64,000 nucleotides of DNA from Pseudomonas sp. GR 6-02 (lineage in GTDB: Bacteria; Pseudomonadota; Gammaproteobacteria; Pseudomonadales; Pseudomonadaceae). The DNA is taken from the NCBI RefSeq assembly GCF_001655615.1, contig NZ_CP011567.1, positions 6,420,001 to 6,484,000 on the forward strand, written 5' to 3'. The first letter of the stretch is position 1, and every line of letters starts with the position of its first letter. A model generated the notes under the pieces. The model saw only the letters and a list, made by a program, of their open reading frames with translations, had not been told where the DNA came from and ran no database searches. This document shows positions 54,989 through 64,000 of this stretch, in pieces. The position numbers were made by a program, and so were the translations under genes.

Positions 54989-55110
54989 TGTGGCGAGGGA
55001 GCTTGCTCCCGCTCGACTGCGCAGCAGTCGCAAAATGCAGCCCATGTGGTGTGTCTGATGATATGAAGGGGCTGCTTCGCAGCCCAGCGGGAGCAAGCTC
55101 CCTCGCCACA
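54989..55110. repeat. REPIN-type inverted repeat (25-bp arms), same family as at 13425
   Basis: Arms 54989-55013 and 55086-55110 are perfect inverted copies of the same 25-base arm seen at 13425-13449, here 72 bases apart. The spacer also contains related REP pieces around AAGGGGCTGCTTCGCAGCCC. Confidence 0.9.
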
Positions 55111-55211
55111 ATTGATCGGTTACGAATTCCCGGCAGCCTACTCAGCTATCGGCTTGCAGGCAATGATCACCTGATTCTTCGCCACCACTGCGTCCAGCGC
55201 CTGAATGCTTT

Positions 55212-55243
55212 TGTGGGAGCGAGCGGGCTTGCTCGCTCCCACA
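55212..55243. terminator. Hairpin, 13-bp stem, REP-related
   Basis: TGTGGGAGCGAGC (55212-55224) pairs perfectly with GCTCGCTCCCACA (55231-55243) with a 6-base loop. It lies just past the end of the DUF6124 gene (minus strand). Confidence 0.75.
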
Positions 55244-55247
55244 TTGT

Positions 55248-55625
55248 TCAGCTGTGTGGCGCAGGTTTCGGGATGGCAAGGTTATCCAGCATCCGGTTCA
55301 CCGCCAGTTCCGCCAGCATGACGATCTGTTGAATCGCCATCGCCGTATGCCGGTGCGGCCCTTGCAGATACCCCGCAAAATCACTCGCCATCACACTGGC
55401 CTGGGCCAACGATTCACAGGTGTGGGCCAACAGGTCTTCGTCTTTGATATCCGGCGCAACCATAAACATCGTGCTCGGCTTGCGGGCCGCGGGGGATTTG
55501 AGGGCGGAGGGGTTGAGGTAGTGATCGAGCGCGCGCTCGGCGGCTTCGTTGAGCTTTTTTGAATCGAGGGATTCGTAGGGGGAAACGTCGTCGGTTTCCG
55601 GGGGATTCGGTGTGGCTTTGAACAT
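55248..55625 (-). CDS. DUF6124 family protein (Pseudomonas-type)
   Basis: A 125-residue soluble protein of the short Pseudomonas family now called DUF6124 (older DUF3077). The characteristic middle part is LAHTCESLAQASVMASDFAGYLQGPHRHTAMAIQQIVMLAELAVNRML. No signal or membrane segment. The family has no known function and is present in many copies per genome. It is transcribed alone. Confidence 0.75.
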   Translation of the reverse strand: MFKATPNPPETDDVSPYESLDSKKLNEAAERALDHYLNPSALKSPAARKPSTMFMVAPDIKDEDLLAHTCESLAQASVMASDFAGYLQGPHRHTAMAIQQIVMLAELAVNRMLDNLAIPKPAPHS

Positions 55626-56056
55626 GGTGAAACTCCATTCGAGAACTGGAGTTCGCCAACACTGCGACCAAGCAGAAGGGTGGCGAACCGTACGCGGGTT
55701 GGTCGACCAGGGAATGGAACCCGGCAGGGCCTAAGCCCTCCCACGCACAGCTCGCCATGAAGCAAGCACAAAAGTGCGCCATTCTAAACCTGAGCGACCA
55801 AACCCGATCACTGAATTTGCAGTGACTCCCAAAGCCTATCCCTCGGACTTCTGATACGACAACCGCTAGAACTTGTCGGATTTGTCCTTCAGAACAGCCA
55901 AATTTGTAGGATGTTCGCAAATATTTTCAGGCCAGCCGAGATCGAATGTGGGAGCGGGCTTGCTCGCGAAGGCTGTTTAACATTCAACGTGGAAGTTGTC
56001 TGAGACACCGCTTTCGCGAGTAAGCCACAGGGGATTTTCTCTGTTGTCTGGTTCAG
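55626..56056. other. Intergenic stretch with a REP pair; no gene seen
   Basis: About 430 bases upstream of the DUF6124 gene. No convincing reading frame. A REP-like imperfect inverted pair, TGTGGGAGCGGGCTTGC at 55947 and TTCGCGAGTAAGCC near 56013, lies between 55947 and 56030, close to the end of the fusion flavoprotein gene; it may terminate it. Confidence 0.6.
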
Positions 56057-58087
56057 TTACAGATCCAACACCAACGGCTGCGAACCCTGCGCCGGCACCG
56101 CACAACAAATCAGCACCTCACCCGCATCGGGAGCCTCCGCCGGAGGCTGTGGATAATTCACCTCTCCGCTGATCAACCGGGTTTTGCAGGTCCCGCAGGA
56201 ACCGCCGCGGCAACTGAATTCCGGGCGCAAGCCACGGCTCTCCGCCAACTCCAGCAAACTGCCGCCGTCCGGCTGCCAACGCGCTTCTTTGGCAGAGCGC
56301 TGGAACACGACGGGCACCGAAACGGTAGCGGCCGGCAATTGCTCGATGACCACCGCGTCCGGGTCCGGCTTGCGACGCAGCGTCGACGGGCCAAAGGTTT
56401 CGGCATGAATCCTTGAATCAGGGACATCCAGATCCCGCAGGCTGTCGTACAGCCCCTGGGTAAAACTTCCCGGACCGCACAGGACAAAATCCACTTGGTC
56501 GTAGTCCTCCACCTCAAGAGTGGTCTTGAGCAAGTCGGCGTCGATGCGCCCTGTCAGGTCGTAATCTTCACCCTCACGGGCATCGGCCTCCGGCTGACTG
56601 AGCAAACGCAGCACCCGCACCTCATCACCGAGGCCGTCGAGCAGGCGATCCAGCTCAGGGCGAAACGGTTGATCGGCCAAGGTCCGCGAGCTCTGGAAGA
56701 ACCACACAGGACGGATGCGCCGCGTGCGCAGGCCTTGATAAACCACCTCCCGCAGCATCGACAGCAGCGGCGTGATCCCCACGCCGGCAGCCAATAGCAC
56801 CAGCGGCCGACGCTCATTCGGCGCCACGGTGAAATGCCCTTGAGGCGAGCGGGCTTCAAGCACATCGCCGACACGAATCTGCTCATGCAGGTGCGAGGAC
56901 ACCAGGCCTTCACGCTTCACGCTGATGCGGAAAAAGTCATCGGATGGCGCGCTCGACAGGCTGTACGTGCGGATGTGCACATCGCCTGCGATGTTGAACC
57001 GCAAGGGCAAATGTTGCCCGGCTTGAAACACCGGCAACCCGGCGCCATCGGCAGGCTCCAGATAGATTGAACGGATGTTGTGGCTCTCCCGCTCGATGCG
57101 CGTCACTCGCAGCGGCCGCCAGCGATCCCCCAGCGCCTGGGCTTGCAGGCGTGCATTTGCCTGCGCCCAGGTTCCGGTCAGCAAACTGGTGGGCGACACA
57201 CCGTCAAAGCGCCAGCGCAAGGCCAATGCCGCGGGCCGACGCACCGCGTGCTCCACCTCGAATGTCCACAGCCGCTCGGCCCCTTGAAAGGCTTCGATCT
57301 GCGGGCCTTCGAGGATGACTTGCGTGCGACCGCTGAGGTGCAGGAGGTCGCCCGACTCGAAATCGATGAACAACAAACCGGCCCGAGGGTTGATCAGCAG
57401 GTTGCCCAAGGTATTGAAGAACAGGTTACCGGCGAAGTCCGGGATGGTCAGTCGATTGCCCTCTATCTGGACGAAACCGGCCTGGCCGCCCCGATGAGAA
57501 ACGTCCACCGAGCGTTGGCCATCGACGTCCACATAGCTGGCGACAAAGAAGGTATCGGCGCTGGCAATCATGGCTTTGGCCGCGTCATCCAGCTCATTGA
57601 GATGCTGCGCAACACGGGTCGCCGGATCCGCCAATGGCACCGAGCGAAACTGGCGCAATTGAATGTATTGCGGGCAATTGCCGAAGGATTGCTCCACCGT
57701 CACCTCGAAGCCGCTCGCCGTTACAGCGCCGACTCGACCATTGAGACGGTTGCGACGTCGGGTGTGCAGCTCGATACCGAGCAGACCGATCGCCGCCCCG
57801 TCTTGCAGTTGTGCAGGATCGTCGCGACCGGGCAGGCTGCCGATCTGCAACAGCCCGGGCTCGGGGGACTTCGCAAAGCCCGGCGCCCCTTCAAGAATGC
57901 TCGCCCAAGGGTTGCCGTCGGCATCCACCGCGCCGTACAGCATGAACGGCAGTTGCTGATAGAACGTGCGGTGCTGGTCCGGCATCTCGCCGCGAATCAC
58001 CCTACGACCCAATGCGTCCATTCGCTCCGCGACACCCACGTGGGCTTGCAACTGTTTCTCGCCTGCATGCCAAGGTGAACGTTCCAT
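56057..58087 (-). CDS. PNPOx-like / ferredoxin-reductase / 2Fe-2S fusion protein
   Basis: A 676-residue three-part protein. Residues about 20-310 form a pyridoxamine-oxidase-like flavin-binding fold (FAGNLFFNTLGNLLINPRAGLLF). Residues about 330-580 form a ferredoxin-NADP reductase module with FAD motif RTYSLSSAP and NAD segment LLAAGVGITPLLSMLREV. The end (about 590-676) is a plant-type 2Fe-2S ferredoxin with CRGGSCGTCKTRL and the last Cys in LICCAVPA. It can pass electrons from NAD(P)H through FAD and the cluster to an unknown acceptor. ATG 58087 with GGGGAGA upstream; the frame to 58117 is TTG. It lies 64 bases from a GST gene upstream on the same strand, so possibly one transcript. Confidence 0.85.
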   Translation of the reverse strand: MERSPWHAGEKQLQAHVGVAERMDALGRRVIRGEMPDQHRTFYQQLPFMLYGAVDADGNPWASILEGAPGFAKSPEPGLLQIGSLPGRDDPAQLQDGAAIGLLGIELHTRRRNRLNGRVGAVTASGFEVTVEQSFGNCPQYIQLRQFRSVPLADPATRVAQHLNELDDAAKAMIASADTFFVASYVDVDGQRSVDVSHRGGQAGFVQIEGNRLTIPDFAGNLFFNTLGNLLINPRAGLLFIDFESGDLLHLSGRTQVILEGPQIEAFQGAERLWTFEVEHAVRRPAALALRWRFDGVSPTSLLTGTWAQANARLQAQALGDRWRPLRVTRIERESHNIRSIYLEPADGAGLPVFQAGQHLPLRFNIAGDVHIRTYSLSSAPSDDFFRISVKREGLVSSHLHEQIRVGDVLEARSPQGHFTVAPNERRPLVLLAAGVGITPLLSMLREVVYQGLRTRRIRPVWFFQSSRTLADQPFRPELDRLLDGLGDEVRVLRLLSQPEADAREGEDYDLTGRIDADLLKTTLEVEDYDQVDFVLCGPGSFTQGLYDSLRDLDVPDSRIHAETFGPSTLRRKPDPDAVVIEQLPAATVSVPVVFQRSAKEARWQPDGGSLLELAESRGLRPEFSCRGGSCGTCKTRLISGEVNYPQPPAEAPDAGEVLICCAVPAQGSQPLVLDL

Positions 58088-58150
58088 AACGGCTTCTCCC
58101 CTGCGCTCATTGCGCAATAAGAACGGCCCGACTGAATAGGGCCGTGAACA

Positions 58151-58777
58151 TCAGGCAGTTTTTTGCAAACCGGCGATGGTGCGCGGCATGCCGACAAACC
58201 CTGGCAAGGCTTCAACGCGCGCCAGCCAGGCTCGGATGTTGGCGTAGTCATCCAGCGACACATTGCCTTCCGGAGCATGGGCGATGTAGCTGTAAGCGGC
58301 GATGTCGGCGATGGTCGGCTCGCTACCGGCCAGATAGGCCGTTGCGCCCAGTTCCTGATCGATCACTTTGAGCCAAGTGTGAGAATAGGCAATCACCTCT
58401 TCAGCGTTGTAAGGCGCACCAAATACAGTGATCAGCCTTGCCCTGCCGGGGCCAAAGGCAATCGGCCCGGCGGCGACCGACAACCAGCGCTGAACCTTGG
58501 CTGCACCGACCGGATCGGTTGGCAGCCAGCGACCGTTGCCATATTTTTGCGCAAGGTAGACCAGGATCGCGTTGGAGTCGGCCAGCACCATGCCTTGATC
58601 CTCAATCACCGGAACCTGACCAAACGGGTTGAGCGCAAGAAAATCCGCTTGTTTGTGTGCGCCCTTGGCCAGATCGACGAAGATCAGCTCGGTCGGCAGT
58701 TGCAACAACGACAGCATCAGCTCTACACGGTGAGCATGGCCGGAACGGGGGAAGTTGTAGAGTTTGATGGCTTGCAT
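58151..58777 (-). CDS. Glutathione S-transferase
   Basis: A 208-residue GST with an N-terminal thioredoxin-like domain ([41 protein letters not shown] with the cis-Pro and SNAIL motif) and an all-helical C-terminal domain ([15 protein letters not shown]). It conjugates or reduces small substrates with glutathione. ATG 58777 has CGGAG upstream; the frame to 58879 is not coding. It may be co-transcribed with the downstream fusion flavoprotein and controlled by the LysR gene upstream. Confidence 0.9.
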   Translation of the reverse strand: MQAIKLYNFPRSGHAHRVELMLSLLQLPTELIFVDLAKGAHKQADFLALNPFGQVPVIEDQGMVLADSNAILVYLAQKYGNGRWLPTDPVGAAKVQRWLSVAAGPIAFGPGRARLITVFGAPYNAEEVIAYSHTWLKVIDQELGATAYLAGSEPTIADIAAYSYIAHAPEGNVSLDDYANIRAWLARVEALPGFVGMPRTIAGLQKTA

Positions 58778-58908
58778 GGTCGACTCCGCTGGGTGGTGGC
58801 GCCGCTCAGGAAAGATCAGCGCCGATGGAGCGCAATCTTCCATCCACAACCAAAGCAACAGAATAACCACCAAACGCAATCCATTATTTCATCCAGTGCA
58901 ATAAACCT

Positions 58909-59811
58909 TCAGCCGTGCAGGGCCGGGTGTTCGCGCAGCCCCTTTACCGCAAAGTCCACAAAACTGCGAACCCGCGTCGGGGCCTTGCGCCCACCCTGGT
59001 AGACCACATGAATGGGCAATGGCGGCAGTTCGAAGTCGGCCAGGACGATTTCCAGCTCACCGGTGGCGATCTTGCTCGCCACTTGATACGACAGGACTCG
59101 GGTCAACCCCAGGCCCATGGCGGCGGCAGTGATCGCCGCTTGATTGGCAGAGACCACAAGACGTGGCTCCGGACGAACACTGATCGGCTCTCCCGCCTCA
59201 AGGAACGGCCAGCTTCTGGGCTGCCCGATGGACGAGGTAGCGATGATCGGGGCGCGGCTCAAGTCTGCCGGATGCCGAGGCCGACCATGATCAGTCAGGA
59301 ATCCAGGGGAAGCGCAGATCACCCGCCGCACTTCGCCCACTCGAATTGCGTGCTGATTGCTGTCAGGCAATTCACCGATACGCACGGCCACATCGATGCC
59401 CTCCTCGACCATGCTCACCACCCGGTCGACCAGTACAGCGTTGATGCTGACTTCAGGAAATTGAGTCAGGTAACCGACCATGAGCGGCGTGACGAACAAA
59501 TCGCCGAACAATACCGGTGCCGTGATCGTCAGTTGCCCACGGGGCTGGGCATGGCTCCCGGCGGCCGAATCCTCGGCTTCCTGCACCTCGGCGAGAATTC
59601 TCCGACAGTCCTCCAGATAACGCTGGCCCGCCTCGCTCAAATGCACGCTACGGGTGGTGCGCGTCAGCAACTGAGTGCCAATGCGCTGCTCAAGCGCCGC
59701 CACTGCCCGGGTAACGCTGGCCGCCGACATCCCCAAGCGCCGCGCCGCCGCCGAGAAACCCTGGTCCTGGGCGACAGCGGCGAAGACCTGCATTTCCTGG
59801 AATCGGTCCAT
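58909..59811 (-). CDS. LysR-family regulator
   Basis: A 300-residue LysR-type regulator. Helix-turn-helix MDRFQEMQVFAAVAQDQGFSAAARRLGMSAASVTRAV with the CrgA-type effector domain (RGQLTITAPVLFGDLFVTPLM). It is on the same strand as the GST gene and 131 bases upstream of it, so it may control the GST and the fusion flavoprotein. The target and effector are unknown. ATG 59811 is chosen since the longer frame to 59847 has no start of quality. Confidence 0.88.
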   Translation of the reverse strand: MDRFQEMQVFAAVAQDQGFSAAARRLGMSAASVTRAVAALEQRIGTQLLTRTTRSVHLSEAGQRYLEDCRRILAEVQEAEDSAAGSHAQPRGQLTITAPVLFGDLFVTPLMVGYLTQFPEVSINAVLVDRVVSMVEEGIDVAVRIGELPDSNQHAIRVGEVRRVICASPGFLTDHGRPRHPADLSRAPIIATSSIGQPRSWPFLEAGEPISVRPEPRLVVSANQAAITAAAMGLGLTRVLSYQVASKIATGELEIVLADFELPPLPIHVVYQGGRKAPTRVRSFVDFAVKGLREHPALHG

Positions 59812-59836
59812 CGGGTATGTCCTTCGTTCAGGTAAA

Positions 59837-59865
59837 AAAAATCGCAACCGTAGGCTGCGATTTTT
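59837..59865 (-). terminator. Terminator after glmS
   Basis: On the minus strand AAAAATCGCA pairs with TGCGATTTTT (59837-59846 with 59856-59865), partly extended by GCC/GGTT pairs, and is followed by a T run. It lies 26 bases after the glmS stop. Confidence 0.8.
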
Positions 59866-59890
59866 ATTGGTTCGATCACCTGTGGATAAC

Positions 59891-61723
59891 TTATTCCACC
59901 GTCACCGACTTCGCCAGATTTCGTGGCTGGTCAACGTCAGTGCCTTTCAACACTGCCACGTAGTACGACAACAACTGCAACGGAATGGTGTAGAGGATCG
60001 GCGACAGGATGTCGTGGATATGCGGCATGTGCACAACATGAGTGCCTTCACCGTTGGTCATGCCGGCCTGCTCGTCGGCGAAGACGATCAGTTCACCGCC
60101 GCGGGCGCGGACTTCCTGGAGGTTGGACTTCAACTTCTCCAGCAACTCGTTGTTTGGTGCCACGGTGACCACTGGCATGTCGTTATCCACAAGCGCCAGC
60201 GGGCCATGTTTCAGCTCGCCCGCCGGGTAGGCTTCGGCGTGGATGTAGGAGATTTCCTTGAGCTTGAGCGCCCCTTCCATCGCCACCGGGAATTGCGCAC
60301 CGCGACCGAGGAACAGGGTGTGGTTCTTCTCGGCGAACAGCTCGGCGATTTTTTCCACAGTGCTGTCCATGGCCAGGGCTTCGCCCAGACGGGTCGGCAG
60401 ACGACGCAGTTCTTCCACCAGAGTGGCTTCGACGCCTGCGGCCAATGTGCCGCGAACCTGACCCAGGGCCAGGGTCAGCAAGAGCAGGCCCACCAATTGA
60501 GTGGTGAAGGCTTTGGTCGAGGCCACGCCGATTTCGCGACCGGCCTGGGTCAGCAGCGTCAGGTCCGATTCACGCACCAGGGAGCTGATGCCGACGTTGC
60601 AGATTGCCAGGCTGGAAAGGAAGCCCAGTTCCTTGGCATTGCGCAGCGCGGCCAACGTATCGGCGGTTTCGCCTGACTGGGAGATGCTCACGAACAGGGT
60701 ATCGGGCTGCACCACTACTTTGCGATAGCGGAATTCGCTGGCGACTTCGACCTGGCACGGGATGCCGGCCAGTTCTTCGAGCCAGTAACGGGCAACCATG
60801 CCGGCGTGATAGCTGGTGCCGCAGGCGACGATCTGTACATTACGCACCTTGGCGAACAACTCGGCCGCTTGTGAACCAAACGCCTGGACCAGCACCTGAT
60901 TCTGACTCAGGCGACCTTCAAGCGTGCGTTGGACCACGGCCGGTTGCTCGTGAATTTCCTTGAGCATGTAATGCCGGAACTCGCCTTTGTCAGCGGCTTC
61001 GGCACCGTCACGGTACTGAATGCTTTCACGCTCGACGAGCGCGCCATTAATGTCCCAGATCTGCACGCTGTCGCGTCGAATTTCGGCGATATCGCCTTCT
61101 TCCAGGTACATGAAGCGGTCAGTGACCTGGCGCAGGGCCAACTGGTCGGAGGCAAGAAAGTTTTCACCCAGGCCCAGACCGATTACCAATGGGCTGCCGC
61201 TGCGGGCTGCTACCAAGCGATCCGGTTGCCGAGCGCTGATCACTGCCAGACCGTAGGCGCCGTGCAGTTCTTTGACGGTCGCTTTCAGGGCCGCGGTCAG
61301 GTCGGGCTGCTCTTTGAGTTTTTCGTTGAGCAGATGAGCGATGACTTCAGTGTCCGTGTCCGAGGTGAACACGTGGCCCAGGGCCTTGAGCTGCTTGCGC
61401 AGGGCTTCGTGGTTCTCGATGATGCCGTTGTGCACCACCGCCAGATCGCCCGAAAAATGCGGGTGAGCGTTGCGTTCGCACGGTGCACCGTGAGTCGCCC
61501 AGCGGGTGTGGGCAATGCCCAGACGGCCGACCAGAGGCTCTTCGATCAGCGCCTGTTCCAGTTCGCTGACCTTGCCCGGCCGACGCAGGCGCAAGAGTTT
61601 TTCATCGTTGGTGTACACCGCCACACCGGCGCTGTCATAACCACGGTATTCCAAACGCTTGAGGCCTTCGAGCAGGATGGCGGTAATGTTCCGTTCTGCG
61701 ACTGCACCAACAATTCCACACAT
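59891..61723 (-). CDS. glmS: Glucosamine-6-phosphate synthase GlmS
   Basis: A 610-residue glutamine-dependent amidotransferase. The N-terminal glutaminase starts [12 protein letters not shown] with Cys2 as nucleophile; two SIS domains bind fructose-6-phosphate ([29 protein letters not shown]). The C terminus is KSVTVE. It makes glucosamine-6-phosphate, the first step to UDP-GlcNAc for cell wall and LPS. Ribosome binding site AGGAG lies within the last codons of glmR, and the gap is one base, so the two genes are one unit. Confidence 0.98.
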   Translation of the reverse strand: MCGIVGAVAERNITAILLEGLKRLEYRGYDSAGVAVYTNDEKLLRLRRPGKVSELEQALIEEPLVGRLGIAHTRWATHGAPCERNAHPHFSGDLAVVHNGIIENHEALRKQLKALGHVFTSDTDTEVIAHLLNEKLKEQPDLTAALKATVKELHGAYGLAVISARQPDRLVAARSGSPLVIGLGLGENFLASDQLALRQVTDRFMYLEEGDIAEIRRDSVQIWDINGALVERESIQYRDGAEAADKGEFRHYMLKEIHEQPAVVQRTLEGRLSQNQVLVQAFGSQAAELFAKVRNVQIVACGTSYHAGMVARYWLEELAGIPCQVEVASEFRYRKVVVQPDTLFVSISQSGETADTLAALRNAKELGFLSSLAICNVGISSLVRESDLTLLTQAGREIGVASTKAFTTQLVGLLLLTLALGQVRGTLAAGVEATLVEELRRLPTRLGEALAMDSTVEKIAELFAEKNHTLFLGRGAQFPVAMEGALKLKEISYIHAEAYPAGELKHGPLALVDNDMPVVTVAPNNELLEKLKSNLQEVRARGGELIVFADEQAGMTNGEGTHVVHMPHIHDILSPILYTIPLQLLSYYVAVLKGTDVDQPRNLAKSVTVE

Positions 61724-61724
61724 G

Positions 61725-62501
61725 CTATTTCTCCTGACTGACAGCGGCGCAAATCACATTGATGCCGCGGGCCTGAATCTGATCGCGGGCCTCAAGCGGC
61801 AGGCGATCATCGGTAATAAGGGTATGGACACTGCTCCAAGGCAGCTCCAGATTGGGAATCTTGCGGCCGATCTTGTCGGCTTCGACCATCACGATCACTT
61901 CGCGGGCGACCTCGGCCATGACACGGCTCAGTCCCAGCAATTCATTGAAGGTGGTGGTCCCGCGCACCAGATCGATGCCATCGGCGCCAATAAATAACTG
62001 ATCGAAGTCATATGAGCGTAGTACCTGCTCTGCCACCTGCCCCTGGAAGGATTCGGAATGCGGATCCCAGGTACCACCGGTCATCAACAGCACCGGTTCG
62101 TGCTCGAGTTCGGTCAACGCGTTGGCGACATGCAGGGAGTTGGTCATCACCACCAGGCCCGGTTGCTGGCCGAGTTCCGGGATCATCGCGGCGGTGGTAC
62201 TGCCGCTGTCGATGATAATGCGCGCATGCTCGCGAATCCGCGTGACGGCGGCGCGGGCAATGGCCTGCTTGTATTTCGAAACCGGTTGGCCGATATCGGC
62301 GACCAGCTCCTGTGGCATGGTGACCGCGCCGCCATAACGACGCAGCAACAGACCGTTGCTTTCAAGCGCGGCCAGATCCTTGCGAATCGTAACTTCCGAG
62401 GTTTCGAAGCGTTTGGCCAACTCGTCCACACTGACTTCGCCCTGCTCATTGAGCAAGGCGAGGATATTGTGGCGGCGTTGGGGCGTGTTGCGCTTTGACA
62501 T
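61725..62501 (-). CDS. glmR: DeoR-family regulator GlmR
   Basis: A 258-residue DeoR-type regulator. The helix-turn-helix is [34 protein letters not shown], followed by a DeoRC sugar-phosphate sensor domain ([25 protein letters not shown]). The gene lies between glmU and glmS, the usual pseudomonad order, and probably adjusts amino-sugar synthesis. The start ATG 62501 is favoured over an upstream frame to 62543. Confidence 0.93.
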   Translation of the reverse strand: MSKRNTPQRRHNILALLNEQGEVSVDELAKRFETSEVTIRKDLAALESNGLLLRRYGGAVTMPQELVADIGQPVSKYKQAIARAAVTRIREHARIIIDSGSTTAAMIPELGQQPGLVVMTNSLHVANALTELEHEPVLLMTGGTWDPHSESFQGQVAEQVLRSYDFDQLFIGADGIDLVRGTTTFNELLGLSRVMAEVAREVIVMVEADKIGRKIPNLELPWSSVHTLITDDRLPLEARDQIQARGINVICAAVSQEK

Positions 62502-62604
62502 GACTTGGTAAGTTTCGATTCGAAAGATAACGTAAGCAATCAAAACCTATCGGCGAAACTTCGTCAAGCCAGCATCAGAAAAAAAGATGTGTGGATAACT
62601 CAAA

Positions 62605-62682
62605 AAAAGATCGCAGCCTCCGGCAGCTCCTACAGGGAATTCGTGTTCACTCTGTAGGAGCTGCCGGAGGCTGCGATCTTTT
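62605..62682 (-). terminator. 31-bp perfect inverted repeat between glmU and glmR
   Basis: Arms 62605-62635 and 62652-62682 are perfect inverted copies with a 16-base loop, starting AAAAGATCGCAGCCTCCGGC. On the glmU strand it is followed by a T tract. The core is the same family as repeats at 21991, 24589, 26071 and 50367. It lies 15 bases past the glmU stop, flanked by DnaA-box-like 9-mers on both sides. Confidence 0.92.
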
Positions 62683-62696
62683 GATCTGTGGATAAC

Positions 62697-64000
62697 TTAA
62701 CTCTTCTTGATCTTCTCAGGCCGCTTCCAGCCGTCGATGTTCTTCTGTCGAGCCCGGCCTACGGCCAACTGAGCGTTATCCACATTCTGGGTAATGGTCG
62801 AACCGGCCGCCGTGGTCGCACCGGAGGAGATATCCACAGGCGCCACCAACGAGTTGTTGGAACCGATGAACACATCTTCACCCAGCACGGTTTTCCACTT
62901 GTTGGCACCGTCGTAGTTGCAGGTGATGGTGCCGGCGCCAATGTTGGTGCGCGCACCGATCTCGGCATCGCCCAGATACGTCAAGTGACCGGCCTTGGCA
63001 CCTTCGCCCATGTGAGCGTTCTTCAGTTCAACAAAGTTACCCACATGTGCGCGGGCCTCCAGCACTGTGCCAGGACGCAAACGAGCGAACGGGCCGGCAT
63101 CGCTGCCTTCGCCGAGAATCGCGCCTTCGATATGACTGTTGGCCTTGATCACCACGCCTTTGCGCAGGGTGCTGTCCTTGATCACGCAGTTCGGGCCGAT
63201 CACCACGTCGTCCTCGATGACCACTTTGCCCTCGAGAATCACGTTGATGTCGATCAGGATATCGCGACCAACGGTAACCTCACCGCGCACATCGAAACGT
63301 GTCGGGTCGCGCAGGGTTACGCCTTGAGCCATCAAACGACGAGCGGCGCGCAGCTGATAATGACGCTCCAGCTCGGCCAGTTGTTTGCGATCGTTGGCGC
63401 CCTGCACTTCCATGGCGTCATGGGGTTGTTCGGTGGCCACCACCAGACCATCACTGACCGCCATGGCAATCACGTCGGTCAGGTAGTACTCGCCCTGGGC
63501 ATTGTTGTTGGAGAGGCGGCCCAGCCAATCGCCCAAACGCTGGGAAGGCACCGCCAAAATGCCGGTATTGCCTTCGGTGATCGCACGCTCAACCGCGTTG
63601 GCATCTTTCTGCTCAACGATGGCAGTCACTTTGCCGGCGGCATCACGGACAATACGGCCGTAGCCAGTCGGGTCATCCAACTCGACAGTCAGCAGACCCA
63701 ATTGCTGCGGTGCAGCCTGCTTGAGCAGACGTTGCAGGGTTTCGACTTCGATCAACGGCACGTCACCGTAGAGAATCAGCACGGTATCGGACTCGATGAA
63801 CGGCACAGCCTGGGCCACCGCATGACCGGTACCCAGCTGTTGGTCCTGCAGGACGAAATTCAGGTCATCGGCGGCCAGACGCTCGCGCACCGCTTCGGCA
63901 CCATGGCCGATCACCACGTGGATGCGCTGTGGATCAAGTTGCCGGGCGCTGTGGATAACATGGCCGAGCATTGAATTACCGGCAATCGGATGCAGGACTT
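62697..64000 (-). CDS. glmU: GlmU N-acetyltransferase/uridyltransferase (N terminus beyond window)
   Basis: The frame is open to 64000, so the start lies outside. The roughly 434 visible residues contain most of the nucleotidyltransferase domain ([29 protein letters not shown]) and the left-handed beta-helix acetyltransferase domain ([45 protein letters not shown]). It makes UDP-GlcNAc from glucosamine-1-phosphate. The stop at 62697 is followed by a strong 31-bp hairpin. Confidence 0.97.
   Translation of the reverse strand, partial: VLHPIAGNSMLGHVIHSARQLDPQRIHVVIGHGAEAVRERLAADDLNFVLQDQQLGTGHAVAQAVPFIESDTVLILYGDVPLIEVETLQRLLKQAAPQQLGLLTVELDDPTGYGRIVRDAAGKVTAIVEQKDANAVERAITEGNTGILAVPSQRLGDWLGRLSNNNAQGEYYLTDVIAMAVSDGLVVATEQPHDAMEVQGANDRKQLAELERHYQLRAARRLMAQGVTLRDPTRFDVRGEVTVGRDILIDINVILEGKVVIEDDVVIGPNCVIKDSTLRKGVVIKANSHIEGAILGEGSDAGPFARLRPGTVLEARAHVGNFVELKNAHMGEGAKAGHLTYLGDAEIGARTNIGAGTITCNYDGANKWKTVLGEDVFIGSNNSLVAPVDISSGATTAAGSTITQNVDNAQLAVGRARQKNIDGWKRPEKIKKS

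Noticed and set aside
1..64000. CRISPR arrays, prophage, insertion sequences and tRNA genes
   Set aside because: No evenly spaced direct repeats, no transposase or phage proteins among the frames, and no cloverleaf-like sequences were recognised by eye.

Overview
The window looks like about 64 kb of chromosome from a Pseudomonas of the P. fluorescens group. GC content is high. Gene content and order (pycR-pycA-oadA, uvrD, the zinc-responsive folE2/zigA/amidase block, cls, glmS-glmR-glmU) match what I know of pseudomonads. The intergenic palindromes are of the REP/REPIN type common in this group. The right end (glmU, glmR, glmS) normally lies near oriC in pseudomonads, and DnaA-box-like 9-mers become frequent there. 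No rRNA, tRNA, CRISPR array, prophage or insertion sequence was recognised.

Left part (1-25.5 kb), mostly housekeeping: the end of a polyamine-binding protein; a MocR-type regulator divergent from two GNAT acetyltransferases; a homocysteine methyltransferase divergent from a two-gene amino-acid ABC transporter that lacks its ATPase; an autotransporter; the two-subunit pyruvate carboxylase with its LysR regulator; a HexR-like regulator with a HexR-type operator; a GGDEF-EAL protein; uvrD; an EamA transporter; a Tim44-like protein; an SMI1/KNR4 protein; a Kef-type antiporter broken by a one-base frameshift; a thioesterase; and pdxY.

Centre (26.1-37.3 kb), a zinc-starvation block: two COG0523 GTPases (one zigA), a DUF1826 protein, two small secreted Cys-containing proteins, an N-acetylmuramoyl-L-alanine amidase, folE2, a metal ABC transporter (ATPase, permease, binding protein), a gamma-carbonic anhydrase, a dihydroorotase paralogue, and a ThrRS paralogue that has lost its whole catalytic core. 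Two perfect Zur-type palindromes lie in the two divergent promoter regions. The logic is uptake of zinc plus replacement or support of zinc-dependent enzymes.

Next (37.3-50.4 kb): a DUF3617 protein, cardiolipin synthase and cyclopropane fatty acid synthase; then a bufferin-type peptide cluster (Cys-rich precursor, DUF692/MNIO enzyme, DUF2063 partner); then a four-gene operon of three SPFH proteins, one with a histidine-rich N terminus, and an HmtA-like P1B ATPase. This operon is preceded by a degenerate Zur-like site. Together with the zinc block, this makes roughly 20 kb mostly devoted to metal homeostasis. Lpd follows.

Right part (50.4-64 kb): an Lrp-type regulator, a LysE exporter, a large TPR-like envelope protein paired with a DUF3142 lipoprotein, a DUF6124-type protein, a PNPOx/ferredoxin-reductase/2Fe-2S fusion, a GST, a LysR regulator, glmS, glmR and the C-terminal part of glmU.
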